The notes under the pieces were generated by a model, which was given only the letters and a program-made list of their open reading frames with translations, made no database searches and had not been told where the DNA came from. A program made the position numbers and the translations under genes. DNA of 64,000 bases, from contig NZ_JAFIQY010000034.1 in the NCBI RefSeq assembly GCF_022271435.1, positions 1-64,000 on the forward strand, written 5' to 3'. Position 1 is the stretch's first letter. Each line of letters opens with the position of its first letter. Source of the stretch: Streptomyces monomycini. GTDB taxonomy: Bacteria; Actinomycetota; Actinomycetes; Streptomycetales; Streptomycetaceae. Shown in pieces: positions 7,457-14,378 of this stretch.

Positions 7457-8686
7457 ATGCATGCATGGCCCGCTTCTGAGGTCCCCGCCCTGCCCGGTCA
7501 GGGCCGCGACCTGGAGATCCACGACACCGCGACCGGCGGACGGGTGACCCTCGCCCCCGGTCCCGTCGCCCGCATCTACGTCTGCGGCATCACGCCGTAC
7601 GACGCCACCCACATGGGGCACGCGGCGACCTACAACGCGTTCGACCTGGTTCAGCGCGTGTGGCTCGACACGAAGCGCCAGGTGCACTACGTGCAGAACG
7701 TCACCGACGTCGACGACCCCCTCCTGGAGCGGGCGCTGGCCACCGGCGACGACTGGACCGCCCTCGCCGAGCGCGAGACCGCCCTGTTCCGTGAGGACAT
7801 GACGGCCCTGCGGATGCTCCCGCCGCGCGAGTACGTCGGCGCCGTCGAGGCCATACCGTGGATCGTCCCGATGGTCGAGCGGCTGCGCGACAGCGGCGCC
7901 GCCTACGAGCTCGAAGGCGACATCTACTTCTCCGTCGAGGCCGACCGGCACTTCGGCGAGGTCTCCCGGCTCGACGCCGAGGCGATGCGGGTGCTGTCCG
8001 CCGAGCGCGGCGGCGACCCGGAGCGCCCCGGCAAGAAGAACCCGCTCGACCCGATGCTGTGGATGGCCGCCCGCGAGGGCGACCCCAGCTGGGACGGCGC
8101 CTCGCTCGGGCGCGGCCGTCCGGGCTGGCACATCGAGTGCGTCGCCATCGCCCTGCGGCACCTCGGCATGGGCTTCGACGTGCAGGGCGGCGGCTCCGAC
8201 CTCGCCTTCCCGCACCACGAGATGGGCGCCTCGCACGCCCAGGCCCTGACCGGCGAGCACCCCTTCGCCCAGGCGTACGTGCACGCCGGCATGGTCGCCC
8301 TGAACGGCGAGAAGATGTCCAAGTCCAAGGGCAACCTGGTCTTCGTCTCCAAGGTGCGGCGCGACGGCACGGACCCGGCGGCGATCCGTCTGGCCCTGCT
8401 CGCGCACCACTACCGGGCCGACTGGGAGTGGACGGACGCGGTCCTGGACGAGGCCGTGGAGCGGCTGGCGCGCTGGCGCGCCGCGGTCTCCCGCCCGGAC
8501 GGCCCGTCGGCCGACGCGCTGCTGGAGGAGATCCGTACGGCGCTGGCGGACGACCTGGACTCGCCGGCCGCGCTCGCCGCGGTCGACCGCTGGGCCGCCG
8601 CGCAGGCCGCGGACGGCGGCAGCGACGAGGGTGCGCCCGGCCTCGTCTCGCGGGCCGTGGACGCGCTGCTCGGCGTCGCCCTGTGA
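7457..8686 (+). CDS. mshC: MshC, cysteine:GlcN-Ins ligase of mycothiol synthesis
   Basis: A 409-residue ATP-dependent ligase that joins cysteine to 1-D-myo-inosityl-2-amino-2-deoxy-alpha-D-glucopyranoside, a late step in making mycothiol, the main actinobacterial thiol. It is a cysteinyl-tRNA-synthetase relative lacking the anticodon domain, and its length fits MshC rather than CysS. Visible motifs are the zinc-binding Cys in IYVCGITPYD, the HIGH-like HMGHA, the second zinc region GWHIECVAIA with FPHHEMGASHAQ, and the KMSKS loop EKMSKSKGN. The N-terminus MHAWPASEVPALPGQGRDL is typical of streptomycete MshC. A very strong hairpin terminator follows at 8731-8764. Confidence 0.96.
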   Translation: MHAWPASEVPALPGQGRDLEIHDTATGGRVTLAPGPVARIYVCGITPYDATHMGHAATYNAFDLVQRVWLDTKRQVHYVQNVTDVDDPLLERALATGDDWTALAERETALFREDMTALRMLPPREYVGAVEAIPWIVPMVERLRDSGAAYELEGDIYFSVEADRHFGEVSRLDAEAMRVLSAERGGDPERPGKKNPLDPMLWMAAREGDPSWDGASLGRGRPGWHIECVAIALRHLGMGFDVQGGGSDLAFPHHEMGASHAQALTGEHPFAQAYVHAGMVALNGEKMSKSKGNLVFVSKVRRDGTDPAAIRLALLAHHYRADWEWTDAVLDEAVERLARWRAAVSRPDGPSADALLEEIRTALADDLDSPAALAAVDRWAAAQAADGGSDEGAPGLVSRAVDALLGVAL

Positions 8687-8700
8687 GGCGCTGACCAACC

Positions 8701-8764
8701 GCGGCGAAACGGTTCGCCGCTCCCTTCCGCCCGGGGCGCTCCCTCTCACGAGGGAGCGCCCCGG
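8701..8764. terminator. Double hairpin between convergent mshC and the ribosome-inactivating protein gene
   Basis: The first hairpin pairs GCGGCGAA (8701-8708) with TTCGCCGC (8713-8720). The second pairs CCGGGGCGCTCCCTC (8731-8745) perfectly over 15 bp with 8750-8764 around a TCAC loop. Lying between convergent genes, the pair is likely bidirectional. Confidence 0.75.
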
Positions 8765-8787
8765 TTCGCTCGGGCCCCCGGGCAGGG

Positions 8788-9699
8788 TCAGAAGTAGGTT
8801 CCCAGCGCCATGGTGTAGTGGTAGCGCCGGGTGTACTCCTCCAGGCTGCGGTAGTCCGTGCCGTTGAGGTTCATGACGGCGAGGGTCGTGCCCGGCACGG
8901 GATTGAGGGCGGAGTGGAGCCACTGCGAGATGCCGCCCCAGCGGTTCTCCAGGTTCACTTGGCCGAGCGACAGCCGGGTGACCGACCCCGACCGGCCACT
9001 GCGGATGTTGTCGCTCACCGTTATGGCGATGTCCTGGAACCGGGCTGCTTCGGAGACAGCCTGAATCAGGATGATCAGGTCGGTCTGGAAGCCGGTCTGC
9101 GCGGTACGGGTCATGTGGGTGTCGTAACCGCTCACCGCGCGGACGGCATTCGCGATCGTGTAGCCGTTCATGCCCACATTCGCGCGCATGCCGCTGCCGA
9201 GCGCGTCGTAGTTCGAGTCGAAGCGGAAGTCGCCGACCGCGGCCGGAGTGCCGTTGCGCTGCAGGACGGCCTGCATGTGGTCGCGCTGGTCACGGAAGCC
9301 GACCAGACCGGACGGGGAACCACTGAGCGAGCTGGGTGTCCACACACCCATCAGGTAGAGGTTGTCGGAGCGCACGTAGAGGGCGGCGACGCCCCGGTCG
9401 CCGTCCATGAGGCGGATCTCGACGGCGCGGGGCCCGTCCGCTCGCAGGCGCTCAGTGGCGCCGATGCTGTTCCCGACGTAGTGGCCGGCGGCATTCCGCA
9501 AGGCGGCGATCATGCTCCAGTAGCGGGTGTAGGCATCCTGCATGTCCCCCTGCAAGAGGCTGTGGACGTTCCAGATGATCTGCTCACGCGGGCGCGTCGT
9601 GTCAGCATGGGCGGCGGGAGCGGTCAGGCCGGCCAAGGCCAGCACGGCGAGCGAGGCTGCCAGCAAGCGCGCGAGCGCGGCGCGCAGAGTTGATGTCAC
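8788..9699 (-). CDS. Secreted ribosome-inactivating protein (rRNA N-glycosidase family)
   Basis: A 303-residue protein with the complete signature of ribosome-inactivating proteins, which depurinate one adenine of the sarcin-ricin loop. Residues 1-32 are a clear signal peptide (basic start, hydrophobic core LAVLALAGL, cut after AHA), so a mature enzyme of ~271 residues should be exported. Catalytic residues align by eye with ricin A chain: Tyr115 in SDNLYLMGVW, Tyr164 in DSNYDALGSG, Glu217 and Arg220 in VSEAARFQDI, and Trp254 in LENRWGGIS. The GTG start has AAGGA at good spacing. There is no lectin B chain. It converges on mshC across a strong terminator. Early codons include ACA, TCA, ACT, TTG and CAT, rarer than in its neighbours, which hints at transfer. 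Activity on eukaryotic ribosomes is inferred from the family. Confidence 0.9.
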   Translation of the reverse strand: MTSTLRAALARLLAASLAVLALAGLTAPAAHADTTRPREQIIWNVHSLLQGDMQDAYTRYWSMIAALRNAAGHYVGNSIGATERLRADGPRAVEIRLMDGDRGVAALYVRSDNLYLMGVWTPSSLSGSPSGLVGFRDQRDHMQAVLQRNGTPAAVGDFRFDSNYDALGSGMRANVGMNGYTIANAVRAVSGYDTHMTRTAQTGFQTDLIILIQAVSEAARFQDIAITVSDNIRSGRSGSVTRLSLGQVNLENRWGGISQWLHSALNPVPGTTLAVMNLNGTDYRSLEEYTRRYHYTMALGTYF

Positions 9700-9762
9700 G
9701 GTTGAGTCCTTAAGGATCGATTCCCCGGCGGATGTCCTCGACCCTGCCGTGCCGGCCTAACG

Positions 9763-9775
9763 GACATCTAATGTC
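9763..9775. promoter_or_regulatory. Dyad in the promoter region of the ribosome-inactivating protein gene
   Basis: GACAT-CTA-ATGTC is a dyad 64-76 bp upstream of the GTG start at 9699. On the gene's strand it contains TTAGAT, which could be a -10 element, so a repressor bound here would block transcription. Confidence 0.3.
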
Positions 9776-9817
9776 GGCACTGAACGCCCCTCCGTCGCGA
9801 CTTCCCCCGCCGCCGTC

Positions 9818-10363
9818 CTAGCTCGCCAGCACGGCGCTCGCGACGATGTCGAAGAGGTGGCCGGCGCGCGATGCGAGCGCGGGCTGGTCGCCGGCCCAGG
9901 CGAGCATGGCGATCAGCGCGAACAGGTCGTCGCCGTCGATGTCGTCCCGGGCCGCGCCTGCGGCCTGGGCCCGGCCGAGGAGGCGGGCGCCGGCTGCGCG
10001 CAGCGTGACGCACGAGGAGTGCAGCGCGGAGTCGGGGTCCTCGATCGCGGCTGCCATCAGCACCGTCACCCCGCGGTACTCGGTCGTCCAGGCAACGCAG
10101 TCGCGCACCCATGAGACGAGAGCGTCTCCGGCCGCCCGCGCTTTCTCCAGCTCGTCCGCTTTGGCCGTCAGGTCGCCGAAGCTCGTGTGCAGCAGGGCTT
10201 CCAGCAGTGCCTCGCGCGTCGGGAAGTGCCGCAGCAGCGTCGCGAGCCCGACGTCGGCCGTGCGCGCGATGTCGCGCATCGACACGTCGACGCCCTGTTC
10301 GGCGACGGCGGTGCCTGCCACGGCGAGCAGATGGTCACGGTTTCTCTTGGCGTCGGCCCGCAT
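9818..10363 (-). CDS. TetR-family transcriptional regulator
   Basis: A 181-residue TetR-type repressor. The N-terminal helix-turn-helix (residues ~20-55) reads VDVSMRDIARTADVGLATLLRHFPTREALL, very close to the family consensus; the remaining helices form a ligand/dimer domain with WAGDQPALASRAGHLFDIV at the C-terminus. The ATG at 10363-10361 has GAGGGA five bases upstream. It is divergent from an oxidoreductase gene, and the 114-bp gap holds three copies of a 14-bp motif (10385-10440). The usual reading is autoregulation plus control of the oxidoreductase in response to a small ligand, which is inference. It ends 118 bp from the start of the ribosome-inactivating protein gene on the same strand, so readthrough into that gene is possible. 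Confidence 0.9.
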   Translation of the reverse strand: MRADAKRNRDHLLAVAGTAVAEQGVDVSMRDIARTADVGLATLLRHFPTREALLEALLHTSFGDLTAKADELEKARAAGDALVSWVRDCVAWTTEYRGVTVLMAAAIEDPDSALHSSCVTLRAAGARLLGRAQAAGAARDDIDGDDLFALIAMLAWAGDQPALASRAGHLFDIVASAVLAS

Positions 10364-10375
10364 CGGTTCCCTCGG

Positions 10376-10405
10376 TTGACGAAACGGTTCACTGATCCAT
10401 ATATT
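10376..10405 (+). promoter_or_regulatory. Near-consensus promoter of the oxidoreductase gene
   Basis: TTGACG (10376-10381), an 18-bp spacer and TATATT (10400-10405) make the best housekeeping-type promoter noticed in the window. Operator copy 1 lies inside its spacer and copy 2 begins one base after the -10. Confidence 0.65.
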
Positions 10406-10440
10406 CGGATCAGTGAACCGCTTATACGGTTCACTGATCC
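10385..10440. promoter_or_regulatory. Three alternating copies of a TetR operator half-motif
   Basis: CGGTTCACTGATCC occurs at 10385-10398, inverted at 10407-10420, and again direct at 10427-10440. All three copies are identical. Spacers are 8 bp (ATATATTC) and 6 bp (CTTATA). Adjacent copies form two overlapping perfect inverted repeats, so two repressor dimers could compete for the central copy. Confidence 0.8.
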
Positions 10441-10477
10441 AGATTAGCGTGTTCCACGCTGTGACAGGAGGAAGACC

Positions 10478-11491
10478 GTGCCGATCCACACGATGAAGGC
10501 GATCCGGCTGCACGAGTTCGGCGGCCCCGGGGTGCTGCGCCACGAGGAGGTGCCGGTCCCCGAGCCGGCGCCGGGCGAGGTGCTCGTCCGGGTCCGCGCG
10601 GTCGGTCTCAATCCGCCCGACTGGTACGTACGCGAGGGCATGCCCGGCATCCCTCCCGCATTCCGGCCACCGTTCGACCTGCCCCTCGTCCCGGGGACCG
10701 ACATCTCGGGCGTCGTGGAAGCCGTCGCCGCCGATGTCCGGGATTTCGCGGCCGGGGACGAGGTGATGGGCCTGCTGCGCTTCCCCGTCCTGCTGCAGAG
10801 CGGCGCGTACGCCGAGTACGTCACCGCACCGGCCACCGACCTCGCCCGCAAACCGGCCGGCATCGACCACACGCACGCCGCCGGGCTGCCCATGTCGGGG
10901 CTGACGGCATGGCAGTACCTGATCGAGGTCGGGCACGACCATCCCTCCCCGTTCCAGGAGGCCCGGCACCGCCCCAGGGCGCTGGGCAGCGACACCACCG
11001 TGCTCGTCAACGGCGCCGGCGGCGGAGTGGGCCACCTCGCCCTGCAACTGGCCAAGTGGCGAGGGGCCCACGTCATCGCCGTGGCCTCCGGCGCCCACGA
11101 GACGCTCCTGCGCGACCTCGGCGCCGACGAGTACATCGACTACACCCGGCAGCGTCCCGAGGACATCGTCCGGGACGTCGATCTCGTCCTGGACACCGTC
11201 GGAGGGCCCGCCAGCCGACGCTTCCTGCCCACCCTCAAGCGCGGCGGCGCGCTGTACCCGGTGTACTTCGGGGAGTTCGACGACCGGGAGAACGCGGAAC
11301 TGGGTGTCACCGTCACCGGCACCCAGGTTCGCGCCGACGGCGCCCAACTCGCCGAACTGGGGCGCCTGCTCGACACGGGCGCGATCCGTGTCGCGATCGA
11401 CAGCACGTTCCCGCTCGCGGACGCCCGGGCAGCGCACGAGCGCGCCGCCCGGGGGCACATCCAGGGCAAGATCATACTGACGGTTCCTTAG
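10478..11491 (+). CDS. NADP-dependent quinone-oxidoreductase-like MDR protein
   Basis: A 337-residue medium-chain dehydrogenase/reductase. The GroES-like N-terminal domain starts MKAIRLHEFGGPGVLRHEEV (a few residues after the GTG start), GTDISGVVEAV and GDEVMGLL follow, and the Rossmann half carries TTVLVNGAGGGVGHLALQLAKW. The structural-zinc cysteines of classical alcohol dehydrogenases are absent, so it belongs to the zinc-independent quinone-oxidoreductase group that reduces quinones or enones with NADPH. The GTG at 10478 follows GGAGGAAGA. It is divergent from, and probably repressed by, the TetR gene, a common arrangement for electrophile-responsive reductases. The true inducer and substrate are unknown. 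Confidence 0.88.
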   Translation: MPIHTMKAIRLHEFGGPGVLRHEEVPVPEPAPGEVLVRVRAVGLNPPDWYVREGMPGIPPAFRPPFDLPLVPGTDISGVVEAVAADVRDFAAGDEVMGLLRFPVLLQSGAYAEYVTAPATDLARKPAGIDHTHAAGLPMSGLTAWQYLIEVGHDHPSPFQEARHRPRALGSDTTVLVNGAGGGVGHLALQLAKWRGAHVIAVASGAHETLLRDLGADEYIDYTRQRPEDIVRDVDLVLDTVGGPASRRFLPTLKRGGALYPVYFGEFDDRENAELGVTVTGTQVRADGAQLAELGRLLDTGAIRVAIDSTFPLADARAAHERAARGHIQGKIILTVP

Positions 11492-11504
11492 GGCGCGCTG
11501 CGTC

Positions 11505-12701
11505 TCAGCGCCTGCCCGGCGCGAAGACGGCCTCTACGAGCCGCTCGGCGACCGGGTTCATCGCCTCGGCCTTGGCGTCGACCGCGTTGACGGAGTACAC
11601 GAGCGTCCGGCACAGGTTCCGGTCGGCGGCGAAGAGGGTGTTGTAGCCGGGGCGGGCACCGGTCTTGCCCCAGAGAATCCGGCCGCCGCCGAGATCCTGG
11701 CGTTGGAGTCCGGCGCTCAGCCGGGCGCCCTCGACGTCCGGGACGGTGAACATCTCCGCGTCCAGCAGCGGTTGCGGCACGAGCTCGCCCCGGAACAGTG
11801 CGACGAGGAACTTCTCCAGGTCGGCGGTGGTGGAGATCATGTCTCCGGCGGCCCAGCGGTCCGACATGTTCCACTCGGTGGCGTCCACCACCGAGCCGTT
11901 CGTCAGGCGCTGGTAGCCCCGGTGGTGCAGGCCGTGGATCCGCGGGTCGGGCCCCGCGGGAAACGAGGTGCGCGTCATGCCGGCCGGACGGAAGATCCGG
12001 TTCCGCGCCTGGTGTGCGTACGTGTCGCCGGTGACCTTCTCGATCAGCAGGCCCAGCACGGTGTAGTCGATGTTGGCATAGCGCTGCTTCTTGCCCGGTC
12101 CCTCGCCCGGCCCCAGGTAGGGGCCCTTGGCGGCGGACGCCGCGACGACGGCCCGCGGAGTGAGGGTCCGGAAGCGGTTCTCGTAGCCCTCGGCGTCCTC
12201 CGCGCCGAGGGACGCACCCGGCTGCAGTCCGCTGGTGAAGGTCAGCAACTGCCGTACGGTGATCGGCTCGAAGGTCGCGGGCAGCAGGCCGGGCAGGTAG
12301 CGCTGCACGGTGCCGTCCAGGTCGAGCTTCCGCTCGGCGGCGAGCTGGAGCACGAGCGCCGAGGTGACCACCTTGGTGGTCGAGCCCGCTCGGAACCGGG
12401 CGTTCTCCAGGGGGCCGCGCCCGGTCCGCAAGGAACGGACCCCGGCGCTGCCGTGCCACGTCTCCCGCCCGCCCACGCGCACCAGCGCGGCGGTCGTGTC
12501 CCGGTCCGGTAGTTCGCGGAGGGCCTGGGCGAGCGCTTCGGTGTCCAGGCCGGGCTGCGGCTGCGGAGAGGATGCTGCCGTGTGCGTGCAGGACGCCCCG
12601 GCCGGTGCGGGCGTCGCGGCCGCCGGCACTGCGGTGGCCCCCGTGACGAGCGTGGTGGTCAGGGCGACGGCCAGGGCGACCGTACGTAGGTGCGTGCGCA
12701 A
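11505..12701 (-). CDS. Secreted serine hydrolase (beta-lactamase/DD-peptidase fold)
   Basis: A 398-residue member of the class C beta-lactamase/D-alanyl-D-alanine carboxypeptidase superfamily. Residues 1-~30 are a Sec-type signal peptide (hydrophobic core VALAVALTTTLVTGATAVPAA). The catalytic Ser107-x-x-Lys110 lies in RAGSTTKVVTS, Tyr208-x-Asn210 in RYANIDY, and the third motif is GKTGARPG near the C-terminus. The start is TTG at 12701, read from GGAG five bases upstream. It could trim peptidoglycan peptides or hydrolyse esters or beta-lactams; members cannot be separated by sequence alone. It faces the divergent oxidoreductase gene tail to tail with a 13-bp gap, so the two must share terminator function. 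Confidence 0.88.
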   Translation of the reverse strand: MRTHLRTVALAVALTTTLVTGATAVPAAATPAPAGASCTHTAASSPQPQPGLDTEALAQALRELPDRDTTAALVRVGGRETWHGSAGVRSLRTGRGPLENARFRAGSTTKVVTSALVLQLAAERKLDLDGTVQRYLPGLLPATFEPITVRQLLTFTSGLQPGASLGAEDAEGYENRFRTLTPRAVVAASAAKGPYLGPGEGPGKKQRYANIDYTVLGLLIEKVTGDTYAHQARNRIFRPAGMTRTSFPAGPDPRIHGLHHRGYQRLTNGSVVDATEWNMSDRWAAGDMISTTADLEKFLVALFRGELVPQPLLDAEMFTVPDVEGARLSAGLQRQDLGGGRILWGKTGARPGYNTLFAADRNLCRTLVYSVNAVDAKAEAMNPVAERLVEAVFAPGRR

Positions 12702-12851
12702 GGGCGCTCCAAGGGGCGGGCGAGCCGGGGCTCGTTCGTACGAAGACGAAGATCAGCTTTTCCCGCACGGACTCACCAAAGATCACCGATGAGGAGGAGT
12801 CCACCCCGGCCGTGCCTTAGGGGACGACCCGGAGGCCGCCCCCCGGCGCCG

Positions 12852-14051
12852 TCAGTCCTCGGAGTCGTCCGCCCGGCCGTCCACTCGGTCGTCGGCCCTG
12901 TCGTCCCCGCGGCCGCCCTCCGGCGTCCCCTTGGCGTCAGGCTTCCCGGACCCCGGTTCCGAGGCGTCCGGGCCCCCGGCATCCGGACCCGTGATCCCCG
13001 GCCCCGTGGCCTCCGCCGGGCTGCCGGGCTCGCCGTTCGGGCTCTTGGCCTCCCGGGGGTCCTTCGGCTCCTTCGCGTCCTTCGGCTCCTTGGGTGCCGG
13101 TTTCGGCGGGCGGGTGCGGCCGCTCGCCGTGTCGCGCAGGTACGAGCCGTCGCGGCCGTCGGCGACCCCGCCCTCGGTCGCCAGGCCGGGCCCGGCCTGC
13201 GGGTCCCGGCGCCGCAGGTAGCGCTCGAACTCCCGGGCGATGGCCTCGCCCGACGCCTCCGGGAGGTCGGCGGTGTCCCGGGCCTCCTCCAGCGACTGGA
13301 CGTACTCGGCGACCTCGCTGTCCTCGGCCGCCAGCTGATCGACGCCCAGCTGCCAGGCGCGCGCGTCCTCGCTCAGCTCGCCCAGCGGGATGCGCAGGTC
13401 CAGCAGGTCCTCCAGGCGGTTGAGCAGGGCCAGGGTCGCCTTCGGGTTGGGCGGCTGCGAGACGTAGTGCGGGACCGCCGCCCACAGGCTGACCGCCGGG
13501 ACGCCCGCGTGGGTGCACGCCTCCTGGAGGATGCCGACGATGCCGGTGGGGCCCTCGTACCGGGTCTCCTCCAGGTCCATCGTGCGGGCCAGGTCCGGGT
13601 CGGAGGTGACACCGCTGACCGGCACCGGCCGGGTGTGCGGGGTGTCGCCGAGCAGCGCGCCCAGCACCACCAGCATCTCCACGCCCAACTCGTGGGCGAA
13701 GCCCAAAATCTCGTTGCAGAACGAGCGCCAGCGCATGCTGGGTTCGATGCCGCGCACCAGCACCAGGTCGCGTGGCTTGCCCTTGCCGTTCGCGTCGGCG
13801 ATCCGCACGACGGAGAGCCGCGTCGTGGGCCACGTGATCTTGCGGACGCCGCCGTCCAGCCAGACCGTCGGGCGGTTGACCTGGAAGTCGTAGTAGTCCT
13901 CCGCGTCCAGCGCGGCGAACACCTCCCCCTTCCACTCCCGGTCCAGGTGCGCGACCGCGGCGGAGGCGGCGTCGCCGGCGTCGTTCCAGCCCTCGAACGC
14001 GGCCACCATGACCGGGTCGATCAGCTCGGGAACTCCGTCGAGCTCGATCAC
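12852..14051 (-). CDS. PAC2 family protein with long disordered tail
   Basis: A 399-residue protein. Residues 1-~290 form a PAC2 (proteasome assembly chaperone 2-like) domain, starting MIELDGVPELIDPVMVAAFEGWNDAGDAASAAV and including RPTVWLDGG, MLVVLGALLGDTPHTRP and LWAAVPHYVSQPPNP. The last ~100 residues are Pro/Lys/Gly/Asp-rich, with KEPKDAKEPKDPREAKSP near the start, and are probably disordered. GTG at 14051 has AAGGAGG at good spacing. The bacterial PAC2 role is unsettled; the name comes from the eukaryotic chaperone domain, and a link to the prcBA proteasome 40 kb away is only suggestive. As I recall the S. coelicolor order, this gene sits beside mshC, so the 8.8-12.7 kb block separates them here. 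Confidence 0.88.
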   Translation of the reverse strand: MIELDGVPELIDPVMVAAFEGWNDAGDAASAAVAHLDREWKGEVFAALDAEDYYDFQVNRPTVWLDGGVRKITWPTTRLSVVRIADANGKGKPRDLVLVRGIEPSMRWRSFCNEILGFAHELGVEMLVVLGALLGDTPHTRPVPVSGVTSDPDLARTMDLEETRYEGPTGIVGILQEACTHAGVPAVSLWAAVPHYVSQPPNPKATLALLNRLEDLLDLRIPLGELSEDARAWQLGVDQLAAEDSEVAEYVQSLEEARDTADLPEASGEAIAREFERYLRRRDPQAGPGLATEGGVADGRDGSYLRDTASGRTRPPKPAPKEPKDAKEPKDPREAKSPNGEPGSPAEATGPGITGPDAGGPDASEPGSGKPDAKGTPEGGRGDDRADDRVDGRADDSED

Positions 14052-14179
14052 CCAGCGCCTCCTTCCGACCGGCGCCGCCTCCTCGGGACGGTCACCGGCA
14101 GCAGTTCCATTGCGTGCGCCCCCAGCCTACGGCGTCCGTGGGACCCCGACGCAGCCCCTGTGCACGAACGAGTGTGCAT

Positions 14180-14349
14180 ACATCCGACGTGTTCGGATTC
14201 CGTCCGGCTCGCCTCCCGTCCGCCGCCCGCGGCCGGGAGAACCCCGCCCCGCGTCCGGGTTCGGACCGGGGCGGGCAACTTCGCCGCGTCCTCTGGACGG
14301 TGGTGCGAGAGCGGCGCTATACATCGGAGGTCCGGGAAAGGTCCGATGT
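14180..14349. promoter_or_regulatory. Promoter region of the sugar operon with GntR-like operator copies (gap 14052-14378)
   Basis: The 327-bp gap between the divergent PAC2 and dehydratase genes has no gene. It holds three near-copies of the 11-bp core ACATCNGATGT that is perfect in front of the GntR gene at 24431-24441: ACATCCGACGT (14180-14190, one mismatch), ACATCGGAGGT (14321-14331, one mismatch) and AGGTCCGATGT (14339-14349, two mismatches). The last two also form an 8-bp inverted repeat with a 13-bp spacer just before the start codon at 14379. Confidence 0.5.
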
Positions 14350-14378
14350 TCCTTCCGCACCTCGCCGGAGGCGTACGC

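Noticed and set aside
9763..9775. Fourth member of the ACATCNGATGT operator family at the ribosome-inactivating protein gene
   Set aside because: ACATCTAATGT has one mismatch, but its dyad centre differs and one short match is expected by chance; kept only as a local dyad.
12690..14378. Far-upstream extension of the dehydratase frame (about 1000 residues in total)
   Set aside because: The extra part is antisense to the PAC2 gene and low-complexity; a strong ribosome-binding site marks the true start at 14379.
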